Shown: positions 8,993 through 17,027 of the stretch, one piece after another
How positions within the stretch are numbered: position 1 is the first letter of the stretch
Layout: each line of letters begins with the position of its first letter
Source: Thalassobacillus cyri
Lineage (GTDB): Bacteria; Bacillota; Bacilli; Bacillales; Halobacillaceae
DNA length: 64,000 nt
Direction of reading: 5' to 3'
NCBI RefSeq assembly: GCF_900107755.1
Contig: NZ_FNQR01000001.1
Span: 372,001 to 436,000, forward strand
Position numbers and translations under genes: made by a program
Notes under the pieces: generated by a model
Databases searched by the model: none
The model's input: only the letters and a program-made list of their open reading frames with translations
What the model was told of the DNA's origin: nothing

Positions 8993-9135
8993 ATGATTGT
9001 TAGGTTCTTCTTATTATCTGTATTAATTGTTTTTATAACTGGATGGGAAAAATCAGGATGATAAACTCTACTCGTTGTCACAAAAGATAGATGAAAAGAA
9101 ACCTATAGATTCTATAGACATACGGGATGATAAAA
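8993..9135 (+). pseudogene. Broken small lipoprotein gene
   Basis: An ATG at 8993 opens a lipoprotein-like leader (MIVRFFLLSVLIVFITG) that stops after 22 residues. One base shift at about 9050 restores a hydrophilic continuation 'NQDDKLYSLSQKIDEKKP'. The expected lipobox Cys is also damaged, with TGG where a TGC or TGT would be. The reading is lost where the ABC transporter remnant begins on the opposite strand. Confidence 0.6.
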
Positions 9136-9141
9136 ACAATA

Positions 9142-9585
9142 TCAATCAAAGATTGACTCTGCCTGGTCCAAATCCTGTTCGTCTTCGAAGTCGATAATTA
9201 AGCTTCGAACACCAATCGATGATTTCAATTCTGTACTCGTTCCTTCAGCAATTAAAACTCCTCGGTCACCAATAAGGTCAGCAAGTTGATCTGCTTCTTC
9301 TAAGTATTGTGTCGTAAGAAACACTGTCGTTACCATTTTTGACTAATGCCCGAAAGATACCACACTTCATTCCGAATTCTCGGATCAAGGCCGGTTGTTG
9401 GTTCATCCAAACGAGAAAAACCAAGTAACCTGCCAATGAATATTAAATTTTCTCGGCCAGATAACTCCAACAGAAGTAAACTGACCCGTCAAACTGATCG
9501 ATTGCCTTACTTCATCCGCTTCTTTTGCTAAATTATACCGCTTGACCTTCTGTTGGTTTCAGCAGAGTTTCCAGCATACGGATGA
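9142..9585 (-). pseudogene. Degraded DrrA-type ABC transporter ATPase
   Basis: Read on the minus strand, three pieces of a DrrA/CcmA-type multidrug ABC ATPase appear in order but in different frames. They are 'IRMLETLLKPTEGQA' with 'EADEVRQSISLTGQFTSV', then 'LSGRENLIFIGRLLGFSR' joined directly to 'LDEPTTGLDPRIRNEVW', then 'TTVFLTTQYLEEADQLAD' with 'GVLIAEGTSTELKSSIG'. The segment between Q-loop and Walker B, with the ABC signature, is deleted. Walker A is gone and several frameshifts are present. This is a relic with no plausible product. Confidence 0.8.
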
Positions 9586-9806
9586 TGTCTTAAACGATGG
9601 CAATGCAAGATAGGTAAGTAGAAGACGAGTATTCTCCCAAACAAACGACAATTCATCACCTAATACGCTAAGGAACCGACTTTTTAGGTTGGCTTATTAA
9701 AGTGAAGCTACACGTTTGCAGAAGAACCTTGGAAACTTAGAATTACTCTAACAATTATCTAAATAAAACCTTAATACTCTGGGCAACATTAGAAAGAGGT
9801 GATTAT

Positions 9807-10811
9807 ATGGATAAAGAAGAATTAAAACTCACATCTGCTGAAATAGGAACATTGTGGGGAGAGTATGTAAATGGAACTGCCGTTGATATTGTTAATAAAT
9901 ATATGCTGTCCATTATAGAAGATGAGAAGATAAAAGAAATCTTCGAAGATGCAATAGAAATTTCCGGTAATCAAAAGCAACAAATAAAATGGTTTATTGA
10001 AAACGAAGAATTCCCAGTTCCAGTTGGATTTTCAGAATCAGACCTTAATAGAGGCACCAAAAGATTATTTTCTGACATATTCTGTTTGCACTATTTGCAT
10101 ATTATGACGTTGAACGGTTTAATAGGGCATACTATATCACTTAGTTCTTCTGTTAGAAAGGATTTAAGACATTTCTATGAATCAGCTAGTAATGATGCTA
10201 TGAGTATGTATCAGCGAACTACTGATTTACTATTGGAGAAGGGACATTTTCAAAGGGATCCTTACTTTTACCCTGAAAAAAAACCCGAATTTGTTTCAGG
10301 TCAACAGTTTATTAATGGCTTTTTAGGAGATAAACGCCCTTTAGCTGCAACAGAAATTATTGCTCTATCCCTTAATATTAAGAAGAAAATAATGGAGAAG
10401 TCACTTTCTATAGGATTTAGCCAAGTGGCAAAATCAAAAGAGATTAGAAAATTTTTAGAGAGTACACAAAATGCATCCAATCAACAAATTCAATCATTAA
10501 GTAAAATATTAAAAGGAGATAATTTGCCGGTTCCAATGTCTTGGGAGTCAGAGGTTACTTCTTCACAGGATTCCCCATTCTCAGACAAGTTAATGTTGTA
10601 CCACATGGGTTTCTTATTACAATCTGCCCAATCATACCATGGTGCAGGTCTAGCATCAGCAATGCGAGTAGACCTCGTAACAACTTTTGAAAAAATCATA
10701 TTAAAAAATATAATGATAACCAAAGAATGGTTTAATTTAATGACCAAAAATAACTGGTTAGAACAGCCGCCACTTGCTCCGAATAGAAAGGACATAGCAA
10801 AAGATAAGTAA
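9807..10811 (+). CDS. DUF3231 family protein
   Basis: A 334-residue mainly alpha-helical soluble protein built of two similar halves. 'LTSAEIGTLWGEYVNGTAVDIVNKYMLSIIED' in the first half matches 'LAATEIIALSLNIKKKIMEKSLSIGFSQV' in the second. This tandem is typical of DUF3231, which is widespread in endospore formers and ferritin/CotF-like in fold prediction; its role is unknown. AAAGAGGTG precedes the ATG. The downstream membrane-protein gene starts 44 bases later, so co-transcription is possible. Confidence 0.8.
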   Translation: MDKEELKLTSAEIGTLWGEYVNGTAVDIVNKYMLSIIEDEKIKEIFEDAIEISGNQKQQIKWFIENEEFPVPVGFSESDLNRGTKRLFSDIFCLHYLHIMTLNGLIGHTISLSSSVRKDLRHFYESASNDAMSMYQRTTDLLLEKGHFQRDPYFYPEKKPEFVSGQQFINGFLGDKRPLAATEIIALSLNIKKKIMEKSLSIGFSQVAKSKEIRKFLESTQNASNQQIQSLSKILKGDNLPVPMSWESEVTSSQDSPFSDKLMLYHMGFLLQSAQSYHGAGLASAMRVDLVTTFEKIILKNIMITKEWFNLMTKNNWLEQPPLAPNRKDIAKDK

Positions 10812-10854
10812 ATAGAGCTACTGGTAGATAGGGCTTAGCAAATTAGGTGAAGTT

Positions 10855-11346
10855 ATGGAAATAGGTTATTCTAAAAAAAGTAACAAATTAGAAGTTTTAT
10901 TATGGAGTATTGCTTTGCCGGGCTTTGGACAATTGATAAATGAAAAATATATAAAAGGAATACTGCTAGTTAGCTTGGAGATTCTTATTAATGTTATGGG
11001 AAACTTTAATAAAGTCATTGTTTTGAGTTTTAATTTTAAGATTGAGGAAGCAATCGCTGAAACCAATTATATGTGGCTAATGTTTTATCCGTGTTTATAT
11101 TTCTTTTCTATTTGGGATGCATATAAGGATGCTGGTGGGGGAAAGGATCAATCCTTTCCCTATTTGCCTCTTTTATTCTCGGCATATTTCGTTACAACAG
11201 GCCTAATGTTTTCACCTCGATTTACATTCTTTGGATACTTAATGGGTCCGATATGGCTGCCTATATTATTCTTGCCGATTGGTTTAGGTATAGGGGTAAT
11301 CATAAGAAGGATATTGTTGAAAATATACTCAAAGGAAACAATCTAA
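10855..11346 (+). CDS. Small multi-pass membrane protein
   Basis: A 163-residue protein with four or five hydrophobic helices. The start 'LEVLLWSIALPGFGQLINEKYIKGILLV' has the proline-glycine pattern common in small Bacillus membrane proteins related to the TM2/DUF5683 type. No catalytic or transport motif is visible. It follows the DUF3231 gene closely in the same direction. A weak AGGTGAAG precedes the ATG. A hairpin module of the island repeat family lies about 75 bases downstream. Confidence 0.65.
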   Translation: MEIGYSKKSNKLEVLLWSIALPGFGQLINEKYIKGILLVSLEILINVMGNFNKVIVLSFNFKIEEAIAETNYMWLMFYPCLYFFSIWDAYKDAGGGKDQSFPYLPLLFSAYFVTTGLMFSPRFTFFGYLMGPIWLPILFLPIGLGIGVIIRRILLKIYSKETI

Positions 11347-11422
11347 ACATGCATTCTCTCGATGGAAAAACCGCCTCCAATGTAAGGAGCTAGAAAAATT
11401 CATCTAAACATACTACTCAATG

Positions 11423-11473
11423 GGCGATAGCTGCACAGTGGCTATCGCTCATTGTGTTGACGGAGCAGTTTGA
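11423..11473 (+). repeat. Companion hairpin module of the island repeats (copy A)
   Basis: GCGATAGC, nine bases, GCTATCGC (11424-11448 region) makes a perfect 8-bp stem. CATTGTGTTGACGGAGCAGT follows it. Near-identical modules occur at 12760, 17631, 19073 and 23360. Confidence 0.7.
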
Positions 11474-11604
11474 TTAAATAAAGGAGTGAGGGTTTGTTTT
11501 AAAACCTCGTTATCGGAGTTACTATTTAACGGAAAAAGTATATACTAAGAAAAAATATTGGTATATTATGTTAGAATGAACCGTAAGCAAAAAGGAGGAA
11601 TACT

Positions 11605-11860
11605 ATGAAAACATCAACCAGCTTAGTTTGTTTAATTTTTAGGTGTTCTCCTAATGGTATGAAGTGGATTGGAAAAAATTTTAATTTCCACAAATTTTGA
11701 TGTGCAAGTGGATATTTTAGCAATGAAAAACATCACACCTACCTACATATGGTACATACCAAATGTCACGTTCATCGGTGATCTCCTCTTAACAGCTATC
11801 GCGATATCCCTTACTTTCTCTACTTATAACCAAACAAAGTACAACCGAGAATCTGAATAG
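11605..11860 (+). pseudogene. Frameshifted small membrane protein gene
   Basis: AAAGGAGG and an ATG at 11605 begin 'MKTSTSLVCLIF', which soon stops. One frame away the text continues as 'LGVLLMV', a TGA (probably a former TGG), then 'SGLEKILISTNFDVQVDIL' and a second helix 'FIGDLLLTAIAISLTFSTY' to the TAG at 11858-11860. The intact ancestor would have been an ~85-residue two-helix protein. A TTG at 11669 could still produce the last 63 residues. Confidence 0.6.
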
Positions 11861-12018
11861 TAAAAAAGTCTGAATCCTAACTTCCAGCACTTTTAGGGGG
11901 TGGAAACTTTTAACGTTAGATTTTATTGACAAAACAGAGATGGAAGAAAACTACTATGTTCTTCGTTATACCATTGAAGATTAGAGTGAAATTTGTGAGT
12001 AACAAGGAGGTGAATTAA

Positions 12019-12315
12019 ATGAATTATCTATCCCTTATTGTTACCATTTTTGTTTTGTTATTCGCTTTGAGAAAGATCTCTAGGATTAAGTATTCTAAAA
12101 GTCATTCTGCTATAAAAGAGGCTAAACAAAATGTGATTTCGCTGTTATGGGGAGTTTTAGTAATTGCAGCAATGATATTTATCCCTTATAAAGTTTGGAT
12201 GTTAACTGGAAGTTCTCCTTATTGGGATGGATTTTACATTGTAGGAGGAACTGCTCTTTTAACCATAACTGTCTCTTTTATTTTTTATTATAAAAGTTCG
12301 GTAAAATTAAGCTAA
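12019..12315 (+). CDS. Small membrane protein, three helices
   Basis: Not recognised. The 98 residues show helices at about 3-18, 41-63 and 72-90, with a basic loop 'RKISRIKYSKSH' after the first, which by the positive-inside rule puts that loop in the cytoplasm. CAAGGAGGTGAATTAA gives a near-perfect ribosome binding site for the ATG. Just upstream (11940-11985) a 15-codon open stretch 'MEENYYVLRYTIED' looks like the tail of another lost gene. Confidence 0.65.
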   Translation: MNYLSLIVTIFVLLFALRKISRIKYSKSHSAIKEAKQNVISLLWGVLVIAAMIFIPYKVWMLTGSSPYWDGFYIVGGTALLTITVSFIFYYKSSVKLS

Positions 12316-12344
12316 CGAGAGCAAAAGTAAAAGAACAGTAAGAG

Positions 12345-12420
12345 ATATTTCGATTTTAAATCTTCATGTATAGGGGGCAATTGTTCAATATAGACGATCG
12401 CTTTATTAACTAACAGCAGG
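12345..12420 (+). repeat. Island repeat copy 2 with GACGATCGCTTT-type tail
   Basis: ATATTTCGATTTTAAATCTT followed by TAGGGGGCAATTG and then TAGACGATCGCTTTATTAAC. The tail recurs at 13591-13633 and 34643-34681. A single 73-residue membrane protein gene follows. Confidence 0.7.
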
Positions 12421-12504
12421 GGTATTGAATAGGAAATTATGTACTTAACAGTAACAACAAAGGAGGATTACAAGTTTATCTGAGAGTAATGGAGTTGATT
12501 TGTC

Positions 12505-12726
12505 TTGAATAAAATCAATTTTGCAATCAGTTTTATTTCACTTGCTTTTCTCTTATTTTTATTTAAAGTTTTTATGGCATCGCAATTAGGAGCTAATGTT
12601 AGTTTGCGAATAGGTAAAAATATTGTTTTTACTATGCAGACTTTTCAAATAGCTGCTGATGCCATTACTTTTGTGTTAATGAGTATAGGAATAATTTTAA
12701 TAATAATAAACAAGCGCCAGAAATAA
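12505..12726 (+). CDS. Two-helix small membrane protein, TTG start
   Basis: A 73-residue protein with one helix at about 6-24 and another at 50-68, joined by a short loop with three basic residues ('RIGKNIVF'). The start is TTG at 12505, preceded by GGAGTTGATTTG. No family recognised. It is the only gene between two repeat elements and ends 34 bases before a hairpin module. Confidence 0.55.
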   Translation: MNKINFAISFISLAFLLFLFKVFMASQLGANVSLRIGKNIVFTMQTFQIAADAITFVLMSIGIILIIINKRQK

Positions 12727-12759
12727 TAGAATTTGTTGTTCCAGTAAAGGTAAATGGTG

Positions 12760-12809
12760 CGATGTTTGCACTGTGGCTATTGCTTATTGAGCTAACGGAA
12801 CAGTTTAGT
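12760..12809 (+). repeat. Companion hairpin module (copy B)
   Basis: TTGCACTGTGGCTATTGCTT then GAGCTAACGGAACAGTTTAG; a degenerate copy of the module at 11423. Confidence 0.6.
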
Positions 12810-12973
12810 GTAAGAACACCTTTAATTATTTTATGATTTATTGTAAAATGTGAGATGTACAAAAATAATAATCTTCGTTTTATGAACTGGAAAATTGTAG
12901 CTAGGGTTCCGCTATTATAGGTCTGTGACCGAGGGCTACATCTTTTACAAAAGTAAAAGGCACCTATTGACAT

Positions 12974-13045
12974 AAAAGGTCCGAGGGGAAAGGTTCAGCG
13001 TATTTGTTATGCGTTGAAATCTTTCCCCTCGGACCTTTTTTATTT
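12974..13045 (+). terminator. Very strong hairpin-T-run in front of the NUDIX gene
   Basis: A 19-bp perfect stem (12974-12992 with 13021-13039) is extended by imperfect pairing around GTTCAGCG/GCGTTGAA and ends in a T-run. It lies between the previous cassette and the NUDIX ribosome binding site (13050-13056), only ~20 bases before the start codon. It either ends upstream transcription or acts as an attenuator of the NUDIX gene. Confidence 0.8.
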
Positions 13046-13063
13046 TCTAAGGAGGTTTATTGT

Positions 13064-13504
13064 ATGGAGAAAATTGATGAAATAAAAGCTGGTATTGCTG
13101 TAATAATTTTGAATGAGAAGAATCAAGTTTTATTACAGAAAAGAGCAGATGTAGAGTTATGGGGGATTCCTTCGGGACATGTAGAAATAGGGGAAACAGT
13201 TTCTGAAGCAGCTATTAGGGAAGTAAAAGAGGAAACAAACTTAGATATAAGAATTAAAAAGCTAATTGGTGTTTATTCTGACCCTAATTCACAAGTGTTT
13301 GTTTATCCAAATGGTAAAGTAGTACATTTTATAACAACTTGTATTTTAGCTGAAATTACAGGAGGAGAACTTAGATGTAATTCAGATGAATCACTTGAGA
13401 TTAAATTTTTTGGACAAGAAACCCTACCTCATGATTTATTGAAAATGCACCCTCGATGGTTAAAAGATGCTCTTGCAAAAAAAGAAATGGCATTCATTCG
13501 TTAA
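13064..13504 (+). CDS. NUDIX hydrolase
   Basis: A 146-residue NUDIX pyrophosphohydrolase that would cleave a nucleoside diphosphate linked to another moiety. The Nudix box is complete at residues 38-60: GHVEIGETVSEAA then IREVKEETNL, with the metal-binding REVKEE. 'WGIPSGHVE' before it is typical of the MutT/ADP-ribose group; substrate unknown. An upstream in-frame start at 13004 would place the hairpin inside the coding region, whereas TAAGGAGGTTTATTGT is ideal for ATG 13064. Confidence 0.88.
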   Translation: MEKIDEIKAGIAVIILNEKNQVLLQKRADVELWGIPSGHVEIGETVSEAAIREVKEETNLDIRIKKLIGVYSDPNSQVFVYPNGKVVHFITTCILAEITGGELRCNSDESLEIKFFGQETLPHDLLKMHPRWLKDALAKKEMAFIR

Positions 13505-13522
13505 AGTGGGTTATTCTTATTA

Positions 13523-13655
13523 AAGTAACGGGGGCGTTAATTAAATTTCTTCTTCAATATCTCGAAATCAAGTCTTTTGTTAAAGGGGGGCTACTGTTTA
13601 ATATGGACGATCGATTTTTCACTAATGGGCAGTATGTTGAAGACTTGAATTCGAG
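13523..13655 (+). repeat. Island repeat copy 3, full composite with inverted partner
   Basis: Order: AAAGTAACGGGGGCGTTAAT (palindromic AACG-CGTT module) at 13524, core element CTCGAAATCAAGTCTT at 13561-13576 with GGGGGGC, GACGATCG tail, then the reverse complement AAGACTTGAATTCGAG at 13640-13655. It is one of two copies with an inverted partner and the most complete composite. Confidence 0.75.
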
Positions 13656-13799
13656 GTAATATAGCTTTTAAAACTATGCAGCATGGGGACGTTACTCAAT
13701 GAATGGCATATCTGAATTTAACCGTCAATTTGATGTTTTCAATTATTGGCAATATCACTATAAAATTATTATTAGGGTGCTCGAATAAAATGTCTAGAA

Positions 13800-14012
13800 A
13801 CGATGTTTTACATTTTATTACTATATATATATTAACTCTTTGACACTGTCACCCCAAATATGTCGATATAATTATTGTGTGTGCGATTTGGTCAGGAGTC
13901 TCTGTTGGAGCAACTACAATGATGGGTATTCTATTCTTGAAAGAAAAGCAAATTTCAGAAAAACTATATCCATTGTATTAATTATTATTGGAGTCATGAC
14001 TTTAGAGCTTTA
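13800..14012 (+). pseudogene. Remnant of a small multidrug resistance (SMR) exporter subunit
   Basis: In one frame the segment reads 'IIIVCAIWSGVSVGATTMMGILFLKE'. After a one-base shift at about 13940 it reads 'KANFRKTISIVLIIIGVMTLEL' to a stop. This closely matches the C-terminal 50 residues of the intact SMR subunit at 62062-62376 ('AIWSGVSVAATTLMGILIF', 'PRKIISILLIIIGVVSLEL'). The upstream part holds in-frame stops. It is a dead paralogue of that gene or of a close relative. Confidence 0.75.
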
Positions 14013-14154
14013 AAGCTGAAAATTTACCTTAATATGAAGTTAACAAGGAAGAGTTTGTTTATAGGGTGAAATTTAAGTTTAGAAAAAGATAGAGAAAAGT
14101 AACCGATTCGGATTGTTTCCCAAAGGGAGTATCGCAGAAATAGCAATACTGTAT

Positions 14155-14255
14155 GTAAGAGGATAAGATTATGGGGAGGGGGCAGACCATCCTCTTACTT
14201 CACGCCCTATGTTGCTATATCGATAAAAGAGGGTTGCTAACGGCCTCTTATCGAT
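14155..14255. other. Two successive strong hairpins in a gene-free stretch
   Basis: GTAAGAGGAT at 14155-14164 pairs with 14189-14198, and a second stem of about 12 bp pairs 14219-14232 with 14244-14255. They separate the SMR remnant from the minus-strand gene at 14292 and may terminate transcription from both sides. Otherwise 14013-14291 holds nothing recognisable. Confidence 0.5.
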
Positions 14256-14291
14256 TTATGCATTCTTCCCTATTAAATTATTGATTTTCTT

Positions 14292-14507
14292 TCAAGCTGA
14301 GTTTTCGATGTGACATTTTATGATTTGAACCTCTTCGTTGGCAACATCATACATTTTCACAATTTCTTTTTTAACTTCTTCTTTTAACTGTTCTATATCA
14401 TTTCCTATCCGATCCTCTACGTTTAATTCATCAATTCGTTTGAACAACTCGGGCCGATCGAGTTCGCTTTCTTTACAGTAACTGAGCCATTGCACTTGTA
14501 CTAACAT
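14292..14507 (-). CDS. Small soluble protein of unknown function
   Basis: A 71-residue, strongly charged protein, predicted helical ('IEQLKEEVKKEIVKMYDV'), starting 'MLVQVQWLSYCKESELDRPE'. Not recognised. AAAGGAGGTAACT on the minus strand fits the ATG well, and the codon pattern looks coding. Divergent from nothing obvious; the broken DUF2071 gene lies further upstream on the same strand. Confidence 0.6.
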   Translation of the reverse strand: MLVQVQWLSYCKESELDRPELFKRIDELNVEDRIGNDIEQLKEEVKKEIVKMYDVANEEVQIIKCHIENSA

Positions 14508-14670
14508 AGTTACCTCCTTTTAAGCTTATACTAACACAGTTTCTAATCTTTCCACTAAGGATTTTGGAGATATTTATCAACGTAAGAGAATCGTAACAGA
14601 AATACCTTTAACGTTAAAATTTATAAAGGGGGGTCCATCACCTTTAATTTACTAGTAGAATGAACACTTG

Positions 14671-15328
14671 TTAGTTAATAATTTTTAAAGGCCAAAATAA
14701 TACACGTTTTTCTTTAGAAAAATGATATACCGGCTTACGCTTTTCCAATTCATCAATAGATAAAGGAGATAAATTATACATTTGGGCTTCAGCTTCTACG
14801 TCTTTCAGTTTCAATGGGTTATCAGGAATTCCTACTTCCATCAGTATCCCCATAAAGGGCGTCCAAGCATAATACCTTTCTAAAAGCTACTCATCCAAAC
14901 TGTTTCGCTCAGGATAATAGCCTTCTAATAAGGGACGATAAGCAGCTTACAACAAGGCATTTGACATTCCCGTCGCCTGCTGAAAAAAGTGAATTCCTTT
15001 TTTCAAACTTCGTCCTCATAGTCGAATAATAGTAAGACAAAGTGTGGATTCTTGCTCCTGCTACAGCTAATATTTTATTCGCGTCCAAGCTAAATAAATT
15101 CCCGGTGCACCCTTCCTTCTCACAGACGTTCGAACATTTAATTCTAAGTGAGAATATAAATAGGGGGCATATTTTTCGGCCCCTATCCTTTACTTCTGCA
15201 GGGGATAATGGGAAGTCAGGCTTTTTCTCATAAGTGTCTAATTCTAGCCCCTTAGGTATATATCGTCGAATTGCTTCTATAGAAACTGGCAAGTGCATAA
15301 ATAAGAGGTTCTCCCACTTTTGGGTCAT
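14671..15328 (-). pseudogene. Broken DUF2071 (YqjF-like) gene
   Basis: The start 'MTQKWENLLFMHLPVSIEAIRRYIPKGLELDTYE' is that of Bacillus YqjF. Further pieces appear out of frame: 'FSLDANKILAVAGARI', then 'AYRPLLEGYYPERNSLDE', an in-frame TAG, then 'LLERYYAWTPFMGILMEVGIP', 'KLKDVEAEAQMYNLSPLS' and the C-terminus to 14671. At least two frameshifts, an internal deletion after residue ~35 and one stop codon are needed to explain it. Confidence 0.8.
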
Positions 15329-15398
15329 TAACTACGTCCCATTGGGTACTGAAGTGGTCCGGTGGCCCGTTTGTTTTAATAAATGACCAAACATATAA

Positions 15399-15430
15399 AT
15401 GGTACGGCATAAATTCACCTGCCGTACCAT
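15399..15430 (-). terminator. Hairpin after the CBS-domain gene
   Basis: A perfect 11-bp stem, ATGGTACGGCA at 15399-15409 with 15420-15430, lies just beyond the minus-strand stop. The T-run is weak. Confidence 0.5.
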
Positions 15431-15440
15431 CAGCTGTTAG

Positions 15441-15803
15441 TTAATTATTTCCTTTGCCTTTGGATACTTCGCTTACAATATCTGCTGCTACGTCATCTGC
15501 ACCTTCGACTCCTAAGTCACCTAAGCTAACGACACCACTTAAAGAATCGTTGTCTACTACAACTAGCCGTTTAATTTGATGCTCCTGCATCAAGCGTGCT
15601 GCTTCGTCCACTTTCATATCTAGATAGCCAGTAATTATTTTCTCCGTCATGATGTCAGAAGCTTGAATATTGTCGGGTGTCCCTTTGGCTAGCCCTTTAA
15701 CAACGATGTCACGATCAGTTACCACTCCCACATATTTGTCATTTTCTAAGATGGGCACAAATCCTACATCTTCATCTCTCATCTGTTTTGCTAATATAGT
15801 CAA
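15441..15803 (-). CDS. CBS-domain protein, 5'-truncated at an island repeat
   Basis: A YhcV-like protein made of two CBS domains ('VGFVPILENDKYVGVVTDRDIVVKGL' and 'IKRLVVVDNDSLSGVVSLGDLGV'), of the kind that binds adenine nucleotides. Family members begin with 'DVMT' and ~20 further residues that are missing. Continuing upstream the frame still reads 'VRHLATYNSSDDLTILAKQM' but holds no start codon before a TGA inside the island repeat at 15847-15880. A TTG at 15803 is the first usable start. So the gene is truncated exactly where the repeat begins and is probably non-functional. Confidence 0.7.
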   Translation of the reverse strand: MTILAKQMRDEDVGFVPILENDKYVGVVTDRDIVVKGLAKGTPDNIQASDIMTEKIITGYLDMKVDEAARLMQEHQIKRLVVVDNDSLSGVVSLGDLGVEGADDVAADIVSEVSKGKGNN

Positions 15804-15846
15804 ATCATCTGATGAGTTGTAAGTCGCAAGGTGCCTTACTGATAAA

Positions 15847-15880
15847 TTATCTCGAGATCAAGTCTTCCGTTTAAGGGGGC
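15847..15880 (+). repeat. Island repeat copy 4 (truncates the CBS gene)
   Basis: ATCTCGAGATCAAGTCTTCC then GTTTAAGGGGGC, near consensus. No plus-strand gene follows; only a terminator does. The broken end of the CBS gene abuts it. Confidence 0.75.
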
Positions 15881-15953
15881 TTTAATTGAATCAGGGGTTA
15901 GGAAAGAGCTTTGTTCTAATCGTTGTAAATATACATTTTCCGAACGCTACCTC

Positions 15954-15995
15954 AAAGAAGGTGCTGACCTTAACAATAGCACCTTCTTTATTTTT
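15954..15995 (+). terminator. Orphan rho-independent terminator
   Basis: A 12-bp stem AAAGAAGGTGCT (15954-15965) with 15978-15989 followed by TATTTTTA. No plus-strand gene precedes it, so it probably belonged to a lost cassette gene. The remainder of 15804-16179 holds nothing recognisable. Confidence 0.7.
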
Positions 15996-16179
15996 AGGTA
16001 TAAATTTTCAAGCGCAAAGTAAGTATCCTTTGTGAATGGTGTTTTAGCTTACTAAAGATAAAGTAACGCACTGAGGAAATTCGGCACCGTTAAGAGATTG
16101 CACTTTGTAGATCTTAACCCAAAAACTTTTAAAAAACATTCTTAACGATGTTAAAGGTAAGGTATTTTTAAAGGGGCTT

Positions 16180-16923
16180 TCAAATATCCCTATTATCATT
16201 GATAATATCATTAATTTTTTCTTTGGTTTGTTCCATCATTTCATCTGCAATCATCACAATGTCTGTATCATATTTTTCATGTTTCGATACTTCAAACTGA
16301 AGCTTTTCAGCGTACGGTGCTGGTCTGTTCATCATAAAAGCTGAGGTCACTTCACAATATTTTTCACGGGCTTCTTCAACGCCTGCCTTACCGGTTACAA
16401 TATCATTCATTAGGTTTAGTGCAAGGATATTAGCAGCTTCCATATCACATCGGGAAGAAACCTCTCCTCTTGTCCGTTCAACGATAACACTACCGTCAAA
16501 TTCGGCAAGTTTACCAAACATCTCAACTGGGACAGAGTAGTTAATGTAGTTCTCGATAACATCGGTATGAGGTTGAGGGAAATCGTGTGGAATCTCATCA
16601 CGATAAACAATGGTTCGTTTCCAAGGGCCATTGTTATACCAAATTAGTCTGCTTTCAGTAGCTTCGTTTGGAGGACCGTATTGTTCTATTGTAAGATTTG
16701 CTGCTTTTTTTGACATTGCATTCCAATCATTAATAATATCATTGACTTTATCTATGTTTTCAAAAGACTTTGTTGTTTTCTCAGCACCACCAACAGTTTG
16801 TACTTTAAAATCACTTGTCATTGCTGTGGAGGCTGTTTTCAATTTTTCTCCTTGTTCCATAATTTCACTCTTTTCCTTGGTAGATTTTTTATTATTTTTT
16901 GGAGAAGTCAAAAATCTATACAA
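16180..16923 (-). CDS. Conserved-looking hypothetical protein
   Basis: Not recognised. The product has up to 247 residues. From about residue 60 the composition is that of a folded alpha/beta protein: 'DWNAMSKKAANLTIEQYGPP' with 'EATESRLIWYNNGPWKRTIVY', then 'EIPHDFPQPHTDVIENYINY', and a helical C-terminal half. The first ~35 residues (K/S/T rich) look disordered and the TTG start has a poor ribosome binding site, so the true start may be the ATG at 16860 or a later one. No signal peptide or membrane helix. It lies between two island repeats but on the opposite strand from the repeat-linked genes. Confidence 0.65.
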   Translation of the reverse strand: MYRFLTSPKNNKKSTKEKSEIMEQGEKLKTASTAMTSDFKVQTVGGAEKTTKSFENIDKVNDIINDWNAMSKKAANLTIEQYGPPNEATESRLIWYNNGPWKRTIVYRDEIPHDFPQPHTDVIENYINYSVPVEMFGKLAEFDGSVIVERTRGEVSSRCDMEAANILALNLMNDIVTGKAGVEEAREKYCEVTSAFMMNRPAPYAEKLQFEVSKHEKYDTDIVMIADEMMEQTKEKINDIINDNRDI

Positions 16924-16986
16924 GAATTAGCGTTAAGTTGGAATTGTTATGATTTAATATTTTAGGACGTTTTTGCACATGACCTA

Positions 16987-17020
16987 ATTATCTTGAAATC
17001 AAGTCTTCCGTTTAAGGGGG
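16987..17020 (+). repeat. Island repeat copy 5, supplies the ribosome binding site of the DUF4269 gene
   Basis: ATCTTGAAATCAAGTCTTCC then GTTTAAGGGGGTGA. The AAGGGGGTGA end sits 8 bases before the TTG start of the next gene and pairs well with the anti-Shine-Dalgarno sequence. Confidence 0.75.
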
Positions 17021-17027
17021 TGACCAG

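Noticed and set aside
9346-9531. A 61-codon plus-strand frame
   Set aside because: It is the antisense of the degraded DrrA ATPase on the minus strand and has no ribosome binding site.
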